From positions 62,001 to 126,000 of the forward strand of contig ABHI01000002.1 in the NCBI GenBank assembly GCA_000171875.1: DNA of 64,000 bases, given 5' to 3'. Under the pieces are notes generated by a model, which worked only from the letters and a program-made list of their open reading frames with translations, had not been told where the DNA came from and did not search any database. The stretch is from Flavobacteriales bacterium ALC-1. Its GTDB lineage: Bacteria > Bacteroidota > Bacteroidia > Flavobacteriales > Flavobacteriaceae. Of the stretch, positions 26,514-36,196 are shown piece by piece (the first letter of the stretch is position 1; each line of letters begins with the position of its first letter). The translations under genes and the position numbers were made by a program.

Positions 26514-28583
26514 ATGAAAACCAATCTTAGTCGCGTTCTAGCGATATCAGGTTTGGCTTTCTTTACTATTGTAGGATGTAAAGATGAAGCCAAAAAAGAC
26601 TCTGCTATGGCAGAAGAAAAAATTCCAGGAATTATATTGGAAAATATGGACACTTCGGTAAGTCCAAATGAAGATTTTTACAACTACGTTAACGGAAGTT
26701 GGATGAAAACTACTCAAATCCCAGAAGAAGAAGCAAGTTGGGGAGGATTTGGTGTATTGAGGAAATCAACACGAAATGATGTGTTGGAAATTGTAAAAAA
26801 CTCAAAAGAATTTGGTGCTTATGCTGAAGGCACTGACCAGAAAAAAGCGCTTTTATTTTTTGAGTCTGAGCTAGATACTATAGCTAGGAATGAACTAGGA
26901 ACTAAACCTTTACAACCATTATTAAAAGCTATTGATGGTATTAATAGCTTGTCGGATGCACAAACCGTATATGCCAAAACTATAGGTGTAGGCGCACCTT
27001 TTTATAACCTTGCAATATTTCCGGATATTAATGATAGTAGTATCTATGCCCCTTACATAACGCAAGGAGGCTTAGGATTACCAGATCGTGATTATTATGT
27101 GTTGCAAGATGAAAAATCTAAAGAGCGTCGTCAACAATATGTTGATCATGTTACTAGAATGATGCAGTATATAGACTATAATGCTGAAGAAGCTAAAGAA
27201 GCTGCAGAAATGATTTTAGCCTTAGAAACTAAATTAGCAGAGCCTCAATTTGATAAAACTGAGAGACGTAATTTTAGTAATTTCAATAACCCTAGAAGCA
27301 TTGAGCAACTAACAGAATTAACACCAGCAGTTAATTGGGATAAGTTTATTTCTGATTCAGGTGTTAATCAAAAACTCGATACGGTTTATGTTGTAGAGTT
27401 GAGATATATGAAAGCACTTCAAGGAATCTTAAAATCAACTCCGATAGAAGATATTAAAACCATAATGAAATGGAATACTTTAAATAGTGCAACAGGGTTT
27501 TTATCTACTGAAATTGAAAAAGCTAATTGGGATTTTTATAGTAAAACATTAAGAGGGACTGAAACACAAAGACCAGCTGAAGATCGTGCAATGGATAATG
27601 TTACTGGGCGTGTTGGTGAAGCTATAGGTAAATTATATGTAGATTCTAAGTTTCCGCCAGAAGCAAAGGAAAAAGCAGAAAAAATGATTGCTAATGTAAT
27701 CACTGCATTTAAAGCCAGAATTGATAAATTAGATTGGATGAGTGCCGAGACTAAATTAAAAGCAATTGAGAAGCTTGATAAATTTACAGTTAAGATTGCT
27801 TATCCAGACGAATGGAAGGACTACTCAGAATTGATGATTGAAGAAGGGAATAGTTATGCAGATAACATGATGGCTTTTTCTGATTGGAATTTAAAAGAAA
27901 GCTTAGCGGATTTAGGCCAGAAAGTTGATAAAACAGAATGGGGCATGCCTCCACAAATGGTAAATGCTTATTTTAATCCATTAAATAATGAAATTGTATT
28001 CCCAGCTGCTATTTTGCAACCACCTTTCTATAATTGGACTGCAGATGAAGCTGTGAATTATGGTGGAATTGGAGCCGTAATAGGTCATGAGATATCTCAT
28101 GCTTTTGATGATCAAGGTTCACAATTTGATAGTGATGGAAACCTAATTAATTGGTGGACACCTGAAGATCTAACAGAATTTAAAAAGAGAGGTGATGCTC
28201 TAGTTGATCAATACTCAGCAATACAAGTATCAGACAGTTTGTACATAGATGGACGTAATACTTTAGGTGAAAATATTGGTGACCTAGGAGGAGTGCTTGG
28301 AGCTTATGACGGTTTACAATTGTACTTTAAAGAAAATGGAAGACCTGATGATATTGATGGTTTTACAGCAGAGCAACGTTTCTTTATGTCTTGGGCTACT
28401 GTATGGAGAACATTAAGCAGACCAGATGCTCTAGAAACTCAAATTAAAACAGATCCACACTCTCCAGGTATATATAGAGCAACACAACCACTTAAAAATA
28501 TAGACGAATTTTATGAAGCGTTTGGTATTAAAGAAGGTGATGCCATGTATTTAGCACCAGAAAAGCGTGTTAGAATTTGGTAA
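26514..28583 (+). CDS. M13 family metallopeptidase (PepO/neprilysin-like lipoprotein)
   Basis: 689 residues. Lipoprotein signal ending VGC (Cys22). M13 hallmarks: NEDFYNYVNGSW near the start of the mature domain; zinc motif GHEISHAFDDQG near residue 525; downstream Glu in GENIGDLGG near residue 586; C-terminal CW replaced here by MYLAPEKRVRIW. The two-domain helical chamber cuts small peptides in the periplasm. Length and motifs are complete. Confidence 0.95.
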   Translation: MKTNLSRVLAISGLAFFTIVGCKDEAKKDSAMAEEKIPGIILENMDTSVSPNEDFYNYVNGSWMKTTQIPEEEASWGGFGVLRKSTRNDVLEIVKNSKEFGAYAEGTDQKKALLFFESELDTIARNELGTKPLQPLLKAIDGINSLSDAQTVYAKTIGVGAPFYNLAIFPDINDSSIYAPYITQGGLGLPDRDYYVLQDEKSKERRQQYVDHVTRMMQYIDYNAEEAKEAAEMILALETKLAEPQFDKTERRNFSNFNNPRSIEQLTELTPAVNWDKFISDSGVNQKLDTVYVVELRYMKALQGILKSTPIEDIKTIMKWNTLNSATGFLSTEIEKANWDFYSKTLRGTETQRPAEDRAMDNVTGRVGEAIGKLYVDSKFPPEAKEKAEKMIANVITAFKARIDKLDWMSAETKLKAIEKLDKFTVKIAYPDEWKDYSELMIEEGNSYADNMMAFSDWNLKESLADLGQKVDKTEWGMPPQMVNAYFNPLNNEIVFPAAILQPPFYNWTADEAVNYGGIGAVIGHEISHAFDDQGSQFDSDGNLINWWTPEDLTEFKKRGDALVDQYSAIQVSDSLYIDGRNTLGENIGDLGGVLGAYDGLQLYFKENGRPDDIDGFTAEQRFFMSWATVWRTLSRPDALETQIKTDPHSPGIYRATQPLKNIDEFYEAFGIKEGDAMYLAPEKRVRIW

Positions 28584-28605
28584 ATGAAATAGATACAGAT
28601 TAAAC

Positions 28606-28640
28606 AAAAAATGCAGCTCATCGAGCTGCATTTTTTATGC
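28606..28640. terminator. Bidirectional terminator between M13 peptidase and TPR gene
   Basis: AAAAAATGCAGCTC (28606-28619) and GAGCTGCATTTTTT (28623-28636) form a perfect 14-bp stem with a three-base loop ATC. A and T flanks give T-tails on both strands. Confidence 0.92.
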
Positions 28641-28657
28641 TTATTAGCTAATAAGTA

Positions 28658-29365
28658 TCAATTCTTTTTCGCGGCAGCTGCTAGTTGCGCTTTTTGAGAT
28701 TCTAAAGCTTGTCTGCTCACTTTCGCTAAATTAAAATTAGGATCAATAGCTAATGCATCGTTCATTAATTTTAAAGCAGCATCGATATTAGCTGTTTTGT
28801 TTTCCGAAAACGTTAATAAACCTTTTAAGCAATAAAGCGCTGCTTTCATAGACGTTTCATAAGGTTGTTGTGTTTCGTAAAACGCACGTTTCATATCATC
28901 TTTTACATTAGCAAGTGCATAGTCTATATTTAACTTAGCTCCTGCTAAATCTTTAGTTTGAATTTTCATATCAGCCATTTCGTAAGCTAAATATACACTA
29001 GGGTTACGCGTATTAAGTACTTCGTAATGCTCTAAAGCCATTTTTGGCTGATTGAGGTTTTTTAATGCCAGAGCTTTAACTTCTACATTCATATCAGAAT
29101 CTGTAGCATTTTTCTCAACACCAATTGTATTTAGAGCTTGCACGTATTGTCCTTCCGAAAGGTACATATAAGCTATAGTGTCTTTACGTGCTACTGAAGG
29201 TTCTAAAACATCAAGATGGGTCATGGCATTAATAACACCCTGCACATCACCTTGTTTTTTCATTTGTTTGTAATATGCTTCGTAATGTTTTTTCAATTCT
29301 GCATTGGTCTGAGCAAAAACACTAACTGAAAATAGCATAAGAACTGCGATTGTAATCTGTTTCAT
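28658..29365 (-). CDS. Secreted TPR-repeat protein
   Basis: 235 residues. Signal peptide MKQITIAVLMLFSVSVFAQ, then helical repeats (YLSEGQYVQALNTIG, ALALKNLNQPKMALEHYEVLN, LMNDALAIDPNFNLAKV) of the tetratricopeptide type. Such proteins act as periplasmic scaffolds. No enzymatic motif. Monocistronic; ends at a shared terminator. Confidence 0.82.
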   Translation of the reverse strand: MKQITIAVLMLFSVSVFAQTNAELKKHYEAYYKQMKKQGDVQGVINAMTHLDVLEPSVARKDTIAYMYLSEGQYVQALNTIGVEKNATDSDMNVEVKALALKNLNQPKMALEHYEVLNTRNPSVYLAYEMADMKIQTKDLAGAKLNIDYALANVKDDMKRAFYETQQPYETSMKAALYCLKGLLTFSENKTANIDAALKLMNDALAIDPNFNLAKVSRQALESQKAQLAAAAKKN

Positions 29366-29449
29366 TTTGTTTTTATTGTTATTTCAAAAATAATTAATGG
29401 GCTAAACTATAAAAATTAATAGAAAATGGTCTTAAAAATCTATTAATTT

Positions 29450-30259
29450 CTATGGTGCTTGTTTAAATGTGTAGTTCAAAAGCTGTACCAATTTAGAACT
29501 ATCAATGATTTTTCCTTTACTTTTTTCTTTAATATCAAACTCTGGTAACAGTAAATTATAACGTTTACAATAGTTTGAATAATACGTTTTTTTATCTATT
29601 TCTATAGGATATACAGCATTTAAAACCTTATTCCAAAAATTGTTTTTTAATAGCAAGGCAATAATTTGAATACAATCTTCTTTATGAATTAAATTAATTG
29701 GTGCTTCAGCATTTGCAATATTAGTTCTACCAGATAAATAGTTTGCAGGATGGCGTTCATCTCCAAATAAACCACCAAATCGTAAAATGGTAGTATTAAA
29801 ATTAGAGTTATGAATTAGCAATTCTTCAATTTCAATTAATTGTTTTGAGCTGTTTGAAGTTGCATTTGGCTCAGTGGAATTATTAATTATTGGGAAACCA
29901 TAATCATCTTTAAAAACAGAAGTTGAGCTTACATAAAGCACATTTTTTATATTTTCTTTCTCTAGTACTTTTACTAGATGTTTTATTTCTTTTACATGAT
30001 TTTTTGAGGGATTTCTTCGTAATCCTGGTGGAATATTTATAATAACGGTGTCACTATCAGCTAAAAAATCAGAGTAATTTCCAGAAACACCTGTTTCATT
30101 CAAACGAATTAAGTGACCATCAATAGCATACTCATTTAACTGCTTTAATTTGGCTTCAGAAGTTGTTGAGCCTTTAACTTTATAGTCATTTTCAATCAAA
30201 AATTTGGCTAGAGATAAACCTAACCAACCACAACCAATAATACTAATTTGCTTTTTCAA
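29450..30259 (-). CDS. NAD(P)-binding Rossmann SDR-like protein (YeeZ-like)
   Basis: 269 residues. GCGWLGLSLAKFL near residue 9 is the N-terminal dinucleotide-binding Gly-rich loop, followed by SSTSVFKDDYG and an atypical active site without a clear YxxxK. It belongs to the atypical SDR YeeZ-like group, of unknown substrate. Cytoplasmic. Divergent from the CBS-domain gene at 30374. Confidence 0.8.
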   Translation of the reverse strand: MKKQISIIGCGWLGLSLAKFLIENDYKVKGSTTSEAKLKQLNEYAIDGHLIRLNETGVSGNYSDFLADSDTVIINIPPGLRRNPSKNHVKEIKHLVKVLEKENIKNVLYVSSTSVFKDDYGFPIINNSTEPNATSNSSKQLIEIEELLIHNSNFNTTILRFGGLFGDERHPANYLSGRTNIANAEAPINLIHKEDCIQIIALLLKNNFWNKVLNAVYPIEIDKKTYYSNYCKRYNLLLPEFDIKEKSKGKIIDSSKLVQLLNYTFKQAP

Positions 30260-30373
30260 AATATAGGGCTAAATATACTCGTTAAAAGTACGGAATATAT
30301 AGACTTGGTATTTTTCGATTTTGTGAAGTAATCAATTTTCAGTAACTTTAAGATTAACTCAAAATATAACGTT

Positions 30374-30859
30374 ATGGGAATAAAAAGTTTTCAAGGTGCG
30401 CGAAAGCAACAAAATGTGACGTCATCAACATCGCTAAAAGTTAAAGATTACATGACAACTCAGCTTATAACGTTTAAGCCAAATCAATCTGTACAAGAGG
30501 TTGTAGAGTCTTTAATTAAGAATAAAATTTCTGGAGGACCTGTTGTTAATGAGAAAAATGAGTTAGTTGGTATCATATCTGAAGGTGATTGTTTAAAACA
30601 ATTAAGTGAAAGCCGATATTATAATATGCCTTTAGATCACGACAATGTAGAAAAACGAATGGCTACTAATGTAGAAACTATTGATGGTAATATGGATGTT
30701 TTTGATGCTGCAAATAAGTTTTTGCAATCTAAAAGGCGTCGCTTCCCTATAGTAGAAAACGGAAAACTTGTTGGACAGATTAGTCAGAAAGATATTTTAA
30801 AAGCAGCACTTCAGCTTAAAGGAGAAAATTGGAATAGTACAACTAAAGGGAATTCTTAA
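30374..30859 (+). CDS. Tandem CBS-domain protein
   Basis: 161 residues with two CBS domains (about 24-85, VKDYMTTQLITFKPNQSVQEVVESL, and 98-150, VEKRMATNVETIDGNMDVFDAANKF, given by their key parts). CBS pairs bind adenosine nucleotides and regulate partner enzymes. No catalytic domain is attached, so it is a stand-alone regulator. Its stop overlaps the convergent zinc-ribbon gene by 4 bp. Confidence 0.88.
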   Translation: MGIKSFQGARKQQNVTSSTSLKVKDYMTTQLITFKPNQSVQEVVESLIKNKISGGPVVNEKNELVGIISEGDCLKQLSESRYYNMPLDHDNVEKRMATNVETIDGNMDVFDAANKFLQSKRRRFPIVENGKLVGQISQKDILKAALQLKGENWNSTTKGNS

Positions 30860-31206
30860 TCGTCTCGTTTTACTAAAGCATAATAATCGTTTTCTAAAGG
30901 CAAATAACCTTGATCATAAACAAAGTAATAAATTGTGCCAGCTTTGGTTGTGTATATGCTTGTAAAGTAATTAAAATCAAACCCTTTTTCTATGAGCTTG
31001 GCTCTAGAGCACTTTGTTTTTTTATTAGGATTGAGTGCCTCTAATATTCTATAATTTTTTCGAAGCCTATTATTGGTGTTTCTAATAAGGTTTTTAGAAT
31101 CCTTGTTTATACGATTGTTATAGGCATTTCTGCAACCATCACTACAGAATTTTTTATCAATCCTTCCTCTAATTTTATCTCCACATTCCGGACATTTTCT
31201 TTGCAT
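30856..31206 (-). CDS. Zinc-ribbon protein of unknown function
   Basis: 116 residues. N-terminal CPECGDKIRGRIDKKFCSDGCRNAYNN has four Cys (CxxC-x14-CxxxC) typical of a zinc ribbon related to the treble-clef group; the rest is basic with FDFNYFTSIYTTKAGTIYYFVYDQGY. It is likely nucleic-acid binding, by the zinc and positive charge. The family recurs in Bacteroidota but has no known function. First of a minus-strand run with two DinB-type genes upstream at spacings of 2 and 37 bp. Confidence 0.8.
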   Translation of the reverse strand: MQRKCPECGDKIRGRIDKKFCSDGCRNAYNNRINKDSKNLIRNTNNRLRKNYRILEALNPNKKTKCSRAKLIEKGFDFNYFTSIYTTKAGTIYYFVYDQGYLPLENDYYALVKRDD

Positions 31207-31208
31207 AA

Positions 31209-31733
31209 TTATTTGTTTATGATAGGAATATATTTAGCCCAAGGCCCAACTTCGGTTTTGTATTGCTTAGCCATTACTCTTGAGATTTGAGCAATATGCC
31301 CCAAATCATGAGTTACCCAACTGGCTAATAATTGAGATAATGTAACTTCACCCAGCTCTGGATGAATACCTTTTAAATTAAGTTGACTCTCATTTAAATT
31401 TAAAGCTTTTAAAGTAAGAAGGTTTTTGTGTCTTAGGGTTTCAAACTGATTAAGCAATTCGGTTAACGTTTTTCCTTTAGATAATTCTAATTGAGCGAAT
31501 CGATCAAAAGGGGCAAACGTTTTATTTTCTGAATGACTTAAAATTACATTCAACCTTGTCATCCAATCAGTTTGTTCCCCATAAATTAAATGTCCAACAA
31601 TATCAAATGCACTCCAAGTATCAGTTCCTTCATTACAAAAAACCCATTCATCAGAAAGATGTTCTAAAAACGATTTTAATGTTTTAGGTGTTTGTTCTAA
31701 AATTTCACATGCTTGGTTAAGGTTGTACTTCAT
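31209..31733 (-). CDS. DinB family protein
   Basis: 174 residues. The DinB four-helix metal site is shown by FDIVGHLIYGEQTDW and HDLGHIAQISRV, two His-containing segments with the usual spacing. DinB proteins include bacillithiol S-transferases and metal-dependent hydrolases; the presence of bacilliredoxin nearby makes a bacillithiol link conceivable but unproven. 2 bp upstream of the zinc-ribbon gene. Confidence 0.85.
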   Translation of the reverse strand: MKYNLNQACEILEQTPKTLKSFLEHLSDEWVFCNEGTDTWSAFDIVGHLIYGEQTDWMTRLNVILSHSENKTFAPFDRFAQLELSKGKTLTELLNQFETLRHKNLLTLKALNLNESQLNLKGIHPELGEVTLSQLLASWVTHDLGHIAQISRVMAKQYKTEVGPWAKYIPIINK

Positions 31734-31770
31734 GAGGTGTACAAGTTACAAAATATTCGATTACAAACGT

Positions 31771-32226
31771 TTACAGTGATTTTCTAAGCGCTAAAATATA
31801 ACCAAAATGTATGCCTTCATGAAAGTTATTAAAAGCAATAGCTTCTTCAACATTACTCAATATGCTTTTTGTACTTACGGTATATTCGGTAAAAGTCTTA
31901 AAAATATCATTATTATAATCTTCTTTTGTTTTTTCAATTGTAGAAAACAATAAGCTTTTAATGATATCAACTTCAGCTTGAGATAGATCTTTTTCAGTTT
32001 TTGTTCCCTTTTTAAAAGCTGTTACCATTTCGTTAGATAAAGACATTGGCAGTTCAGATAATCTATAGACTAATATTTGCTGAGTAACAATCGTATGTGC
32101 AATATTCCAGATAATACTATTATTAAATCCATCTGGGACTTTATTTAATTCTTTTAAAGTGTGATTTTCAATAAAAGCGCTTAATAGTTTTCTATTTTTA
32201 ATAGCAATATCAAATGCGTAATCCAT
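31771..32226 (-). CDS. DinB family protein
   Basis: 151 residues. Contains NIAHTIVTQQILVYRLS and NFHEGIHFGYILALRKS, the two His-bearing helices of the DinB fold. It is 37 bp upstream of a second DinB gene, and the two are likely a paralogous pair with different substrates. No substrate can be read. Confidence 0.82.
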   Translation of the reverse strand: MDYAFDIAIKNRKLLSAFIENHTLKELNKVPDGFNNSIIWNIAHTIVTQQILVYRLSELPMSLSNEMVTAFKKGTKTEKDLSQAEVDIIKSLLFSTIEKTKEDYNNDIFKTFTEYTVSTKSILSNVEEAIAFNNFHEGIHFGYILALRKSL

Positions 32227-32309
32227 ATGATTATATTTTTCCTAAATGTAATTAAAATTCGTATTAATTACGGTTACTTTGTATCTTCAAAATTATATAG
32301 ATTTCTATT

Positions 32310-32666
32310 ATGAAAAAAATATATTATCTAAGTACTTGTAACACGTGTATGAGAATTATTTCTGATCTTAATTTACCTAAAGATTTTATACTTCAGGATA
32401 TAAAAACTGAACCGATAGCGAAAGCTCAAATAGAAGCGATGAGAAGTCTTACAGATAGTTATGAAAGTTTGTTTAGTAAACGCGCAAGGTTATATAAAGA
32501 ACTTGGACTTAAAGAGAAATCACTTTCTGAAGATGATTACAAAAACTACATTTTAGAACACTATACATTTTTAAAACGACCAGTGGTGATTTATAACAAT
32601 AAAATCTTTATTGGTAATTCTAAAAAAATGGTTGAAGCAGCTAAATTTGCGATACATGAAAAGTAG
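32310..32666 (+). CDS. ArsC/Spx family thiol reductase
   Basis: 118 residues with CNTC at residues 10-13 in a thioredoxin-like start (MKKIYYLSTCNTCMRI), and LLFIGNSKKMVE-like end. CxxC ArsC/Spx family proteins reduce arsenate or act as redox regulators; the second region KRPVVIYNNKIFIGNSKK is the RPxxxxG-like block. It overlaps the DMT-transporter start by 11 bp and is likely cotranscribed. Confidence 0.85.
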   Translation: MKKIYYLSTCNTCMRIISDLNLPKDFILQDIKTEPIAKAQIEAMRSLTDSYESLFSKRARLYKELGLKEKSLSEDDYKNYILEHYTFLKRPVVIYNNKIFIGNSKKMVEAAKFAIHEK

Positions 32667-33549
32667 AAACTTTGCCATTTTTGCATTGTTTATGGTCCAA
32701 CTTTTATATGGAATCAATTATACTATTGCTAAGACAGTTATAAATGAAAATTATATTAAACCGTTTGGCTTTGTATTAATAAGGGTAGCAGGTGCAACAG
32801 TATTATTTTGGCTTATGTCCTTTTTTTTACCAAAACAAAAAATTGAAAAGAAAGACTTTTTAAGGCTTTTTATGGCAGCAATTTTTGGAGTTGTAATTAA
32901 TATGTTATTCTTTTTTAAGGGATTAGAATTTACGTCACCAATACATGCTTCTTCTATAATGACAATTACACCTATTATCATTTTAGTCTTTTCTGCCTAT
33001 TTACTAAAAGAAAAGATAACTAACTTTAAGGTAATTGGTGTAATATTAGGGTTAATTGGTGCTCTAATTTTAACCATATATGGTAAATCTGCTAGAACAG
33101 GTGATAACGTTCCACTAGGAAATCTAATGATATTTCTAAATGCTATTTCTTATAGTATATATGTAATAATGATAAAGCAATTAACAGCTAAATATCATCC
33201 TTTTGCATTTATTAAATGGTTGTTTTTGTTTGGATTAATTATACTTATCCCTTTTGGCTATAATGAACTACTGGAGGTTAAATGGCAAACATTTACACCA
33301 TATATTACTTACTCAGTTATATTTGTAATTTTAGGAGCAACTTTCGGAACTTATCTTTTGAATCCATTAGCGTTAAATAAGTTAAAAGCGTCAACTGTTG
33401 GAATATTTATATATCTTCAACCAGTGATTGCAGGACTTTTTGCCTTATACGTTGGAGCAGATTTTATAGATGCTCTTAAGATTTGTGCGATGCTTTTAAT
33501 TTTCGTTGGTGTTTATCTTGTAACCATAAAACGAAAACAGACTAACTAA
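32656..33549 (+). CDS. EamA/DMT-family membrane transporter
   Basis: About 297 residues from the ATG at 32656 (MKSRNFAIFALFMVQLLYGINYTIAK); a start at 32611 would add 15 non-hydrophobic residues inside the previous gene. Ten hydrophobic segments and two EamA repeats (about 10-140 and 150-290). Drug/metabolite exporters of this family move amino acids or other small metabolites out across the inner membrane. Substrate unknown. Confidence 0.88.
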   Translation: MKSRNFAIFALFMVQLLYGINYTIAKTVINENYIKPFGFVLIRVAGATVLFWLMSFFLPKQKIEKKDFLRLFMAAIFGVVINMLFFFKGLEFTSPIHASSIMTITPIIILVFSAYLLKEKITNFKVIGVILGLIGALILTIYGKSARTGDNVPLGNLMIFLNAISYSIYVIMIKQLTAKYHPFAFIKWLFLFGLIILIPFGYNELLEVKWQTFTPYITYSVIFVILGATFGTYLLNPLALNKLKASTVGIFIYLQPVIAGLFALYVGADFIDALKICAMLLIFVGVYLVTIKRKQTN

Positions 33550-33550
33550 T

Positions 33551-34684
33551 TTGCTTTTAACATCAAAAATATTTAAAAGAGTAGATGCCATTCCGCAATC
33601 ATATTGGGATAGTGTCAACTGTTGTTCAAATATTTATTATTCACCAGAATTTTTAAGTGCTTTTGAATTGGCCAATAAGGATATAGAATTCAATTACATT
33701 TTTATTTTAAAAAATAATGAAGCCGCTGCTTTTGCAAACACTCAAATTGTAACCATTGGTATAGAAACCATTACTAAAAATATAAGAATGTCTAGTAAGA
33801 TTAGGCGTGTAGTAAACAATATGTTTTGTAGAAATCAAATTCGTGTATTGTTTTGTGGTAATGTGTTTTTGAGTGGTGAATATGGGACTTTCTTAAAAGA
33901 CGGAGAGCCAAAGACGGAAACATTTAAAGCCATTGCAGAAGCAGTTAAGCGTCTCTCAAAGACTACAAAAAGACTTAATGCAATATTTGTTAAAGATTTT
34001 AAAAACGAATCATTACTGATAACAGAATCTCTAAAATTGTATGATTATGCTGCTATGCATGTAGAGCCTAATATGATTATTAGCCTAAAGCCCGAATGGA
34101 AATCTTTCTCTGATTATACAGACGCTTTAAAGTCTAAATATCGTGTAAAAGCTAATAGAGCTGATGCAAAAAGTAAAATTTTAGAAGCTAAATTGTTCTC
34201 AGTAGAAGATATTAAAATCCACAAAAAAGAGCTTCAAGAGCTATATCAGAACACCATAGATAATGCTGATTTTAACGCACAAATATTAAACCTTGAAACG
34301 TACATACATCTTAAAAACACATTTAAAGATAAGTTTATAGTAAAAGGATATTTTTTAGAAGATAAATTAATTGGTTTCCTATCTGCAATGCAAAACGGGA
34401 CTAATCTCGACGCTCATTTTATAGGTATTGACTATACAAACAATAAAGAATTTGCTATTTATCCAAGAATATTAAATGACTATGTTAGACTTGGTATTGA
34501 AACAAAATCTAATCGAATAAATTTAGGAAGAACGGCCTCTGAAATTAAGAGCACACTTGGTGCAAAACCAGAAGCATTAACCTGTTATTGTAAGCACAAA
34601 CGGTATATTCCTAATCAGATATTAAAACCATTTATAAAAAACGTTAAGATTAAAACATTTAAGCAGCATAAGCCGTTTAAATAA
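33551..34684 (+). CDS. GNAT/FemAB-like acetyltransferase domain protein
   Basis: 377 residues from a TTG at 33551, 2 bp after the transporter stop; no ATG exists earlier that keeps the N-terminal strand. Regions LTSKIFKRVDAIPQSYWDS, YRVKANRADAKSKI, LEDKLIGFLSAMQNG and INLGRTASEIKSTLGAKP match the BioF2-like/FemAB-type double-GNAT fold seen in COG3146-like proteins. Possible role: aminoacyl or acyl transfer to a cell-wall or small molecule. Coupled to the transporter gene upstream. Confidence 0.7.
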   Translation: MLLTSKIFKRVDAIPQSYWDSVNCCSNIYYSPEFLSAFELANKDIEFNYIFILKNNEAAAFANTQIVTIGIETITKNIRMSSKIRRVVNNMFCRNQIRVLFCGNVFLSGEYGTFLKDGEPKTETFKAIAEAVKRLSKTTKRLNAIFVKDFKNESLLITESLKLYDYAAMHVEPNMIISLKPEWKSFSDYTDALKSKYRVKANRADAKSKILEAKLFSVEDIKIHKKELQELYQNTIDNADFNAQILNLETYIHLKNTFKDKFIVKGYFLEDKLIGFLSAMQNGTNLDAHFIGIDYTNNKEFAIYPRILNDYVRLGIETKSNRINLGRTASEIKSTLGAKPEALTCYCKHKRYIPNQILKPFIKNVKIKTFKQHKPFK

Positions 34685-34688
34685 AGCT

Positions 34689-35168
34689 TTAAACTTTCAT
34701 TGGTTTTGGACGTACTCCGTATTTACGTGTATCTTCTTTTGTAAGTACGATAAAGCTTTCAGATTTAGGGAATTTTTGAGCCAATTCTAATAACGATTCT
34801 GGTAAAGCTGTTAATTTTCTAGTTTTTAAGTCTATCCATGCACCTTGCATTTCGCAATAGGCTAAGTTTTCGCCTTTATGATTATAAAAATTATGCTCAA
34901 ACATAAAGAGCATCCCATCTTCACTTAAGCCAGAAACTTCTATAGTTACTGTTATTGGTGCACCAAGAAAAGATTCTTTAAAATAATACATGTGTTCATA
35001 AAACACTACTGGACCCAGGTTATGTTTTTTAATTTCTGGCATAGAAAAACCAAACTCACCAAAAAATGCCATACGCGTATGGCTCATAAAATTAGTATAA
35101 GCAGAATTAGCTAAATGATTATTAGCATCTACATCACTCCACCTTATTTCAAACTGTTTTTTGTACAT
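34689..35168 (-). CDS. Acyl-CoA thioesterase, 4-HBT hotdog family
   Basis: About 159 residues from the ATG at 35168 (MYKKQFEIRWSDVDANNHLAN); nine more residues would come from 35195 but the family starts here. The signature WSDVDANNHLANSAYTNF carries the catalytic Asp of the hotdog fold. Hydrolyses acyl-CoA thioesters in the cytoplasm. Convergent with the previous gene. Confidence 0.88.
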   Translation of the reverse strand: MYKKQFEIRWSDVDANNHLANSAYTNFMSHTRMAFFGEFGFSMPEIKKHNLGPVVFYEHMYYFKESFLGAPITVTIEVSGLSEDGMLFMFEHNFYNHKGENLAYCEMQGAWIDLKTRKLTALPESLLELAQKFPKSESFIVLTKEDTRKYGVRPKPMKV

Positions 35169-35269
35169 ATATATCTTTTCAATTAGAAGAGACAAAGTTA
35201 TAAAAGTCTATAATGAGAATGGGTAGCTTTCAAAACTATTTAATCAATACTTAAAACCATTCTATTTTG

Positions 35270-35277
35270 TACCTTTG
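35270..35277 (+). promoter_or_regulatory. -7 element upstream of yicC
   Basis: TACCTTTG matches TAnnTTTG, 24 bp before the ATG at 35302. It overlaps the TTG at 35275 that could otherwise be taken as the start, so it favours 35302. Confidence 0.4.
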
Positions 35278-35301
35278 CTCAACTTTAATAGCATCGTCTT
35301 A

Positions 35302-36159
35302 ATGATACAATCCATGACAGGTTATGGGAAATCTATACTTCAGCTCCCAACAAAAAAAATATCAATAGAATTAAAATCACTGAATAGCAAAAGTTTAGAC
35401 CTCAATGCACGCATGCCATCAATGTACCGTGCAAAAGAGTTAGAGATACGTAAGCTTATTGCAAAACATCTTAGAAGAGGAAAAGTGGATTTTTCCCTTT
35501 TTGTAGAGATTACTGGTGAAGACACAAGCTCTAAGATTAATAAAACAGTGGTTAATGAGTACATTAGCCAACTTAAAGAAGTCGTAGATGGTGATGCAAC
35601 AGAACTCTTAAAAATGGCAATCCGTTTACCTGATGCCGTAACCACTGAGCGTGATGAAATTGATGAGGAAGAATGGGTAAAAATTAGCAAAGAAATTAAT
35701 GACGCAATAACAAAAATTGTGGCTTACAGAGAAGATGAAGGAGCTACACTAAAGCAAGATTTTACGGATAGAGTTACCACACTTAGACGTTTGTTACAGG
35801 AAGTAATTACTATGGATCCTGAACGTATAGATGGTGTAAGAGCTCGTTTAGAAAAAGGAATATCAGATATTAAGGAAAAGGTTGATGAAAACCGTTTTGA
35901 GCAGGAGTTAGTTTACTATATCGAAAAATTTGATATCACAGAAGAAAAAGTCCGATTAGATAATCATTTAGACTATTTTATTAAAGCTTTAAATTCCGAA
36001 GATTCTAACGGAAAAAAACTAGGTTTTATATCTCAAGAAATAGGAAGAGAGATTAATACCATTGGTTCTAAATCTAACTATGCACCAATGCAAAAGCTCG
36101 TTGTACAGATGAAAGATGAGCTCGAAAAAATTAAGGAACAATTATTGAATGTGCTATAA
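35302..36159 (+). CDS. yicC: YicC family endoribonuclease
   Basis: About 285 residues beginning MIQSMTGYGK, the invariant N-terminus of the YicC family. C-terminal part has EFV-like RLDNHLDYFIKAL and GKKLGFISQEIGREINTIGSKSNYAPMQKLVVQMKDELEKIKEQ, by key residues. YicC/MOR-type proteins are recently recognised Mg-dependent endoribonucleases/mRNA regulators. Followed 37 bp later by gmk, the usual neighbourhood. Confidence 0.92.
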   Translation: MIQSMTGYGKSILQLPTKKISIELKSLNSKSLDLNARMPSMYRAKELEIRKLIAKHLRRGKVDFSLFVEITGEDTSSKINKTVVNEYISQLKEVVDGDATELLKMAIRLPDAVTTERDEIDEEEWVKISKEINDAITKIVAYREDEGATLKQDFTDRVTTLRRLLQEVITMDPERIDGVRARLEKGISDIKEKVDENRFEQELVYYIEKFDITEEKVRLDNHLDYFIKALNSEDSNGKKLGFISQEIGREINTIGSKSNYAPMQKLVVQMKDELEKIKEQLLNVL

Positions 36160-36196
36160 CAAGTACAAAGTAATTAGTATAAAGTAAATCGTTATT

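Noticed and set aside
35275..35301. TTG start for yicC at 35275
   Set aside because: It overlaps the -7 promoter element and family proteins begin MIQSMTGYGK at 35302.
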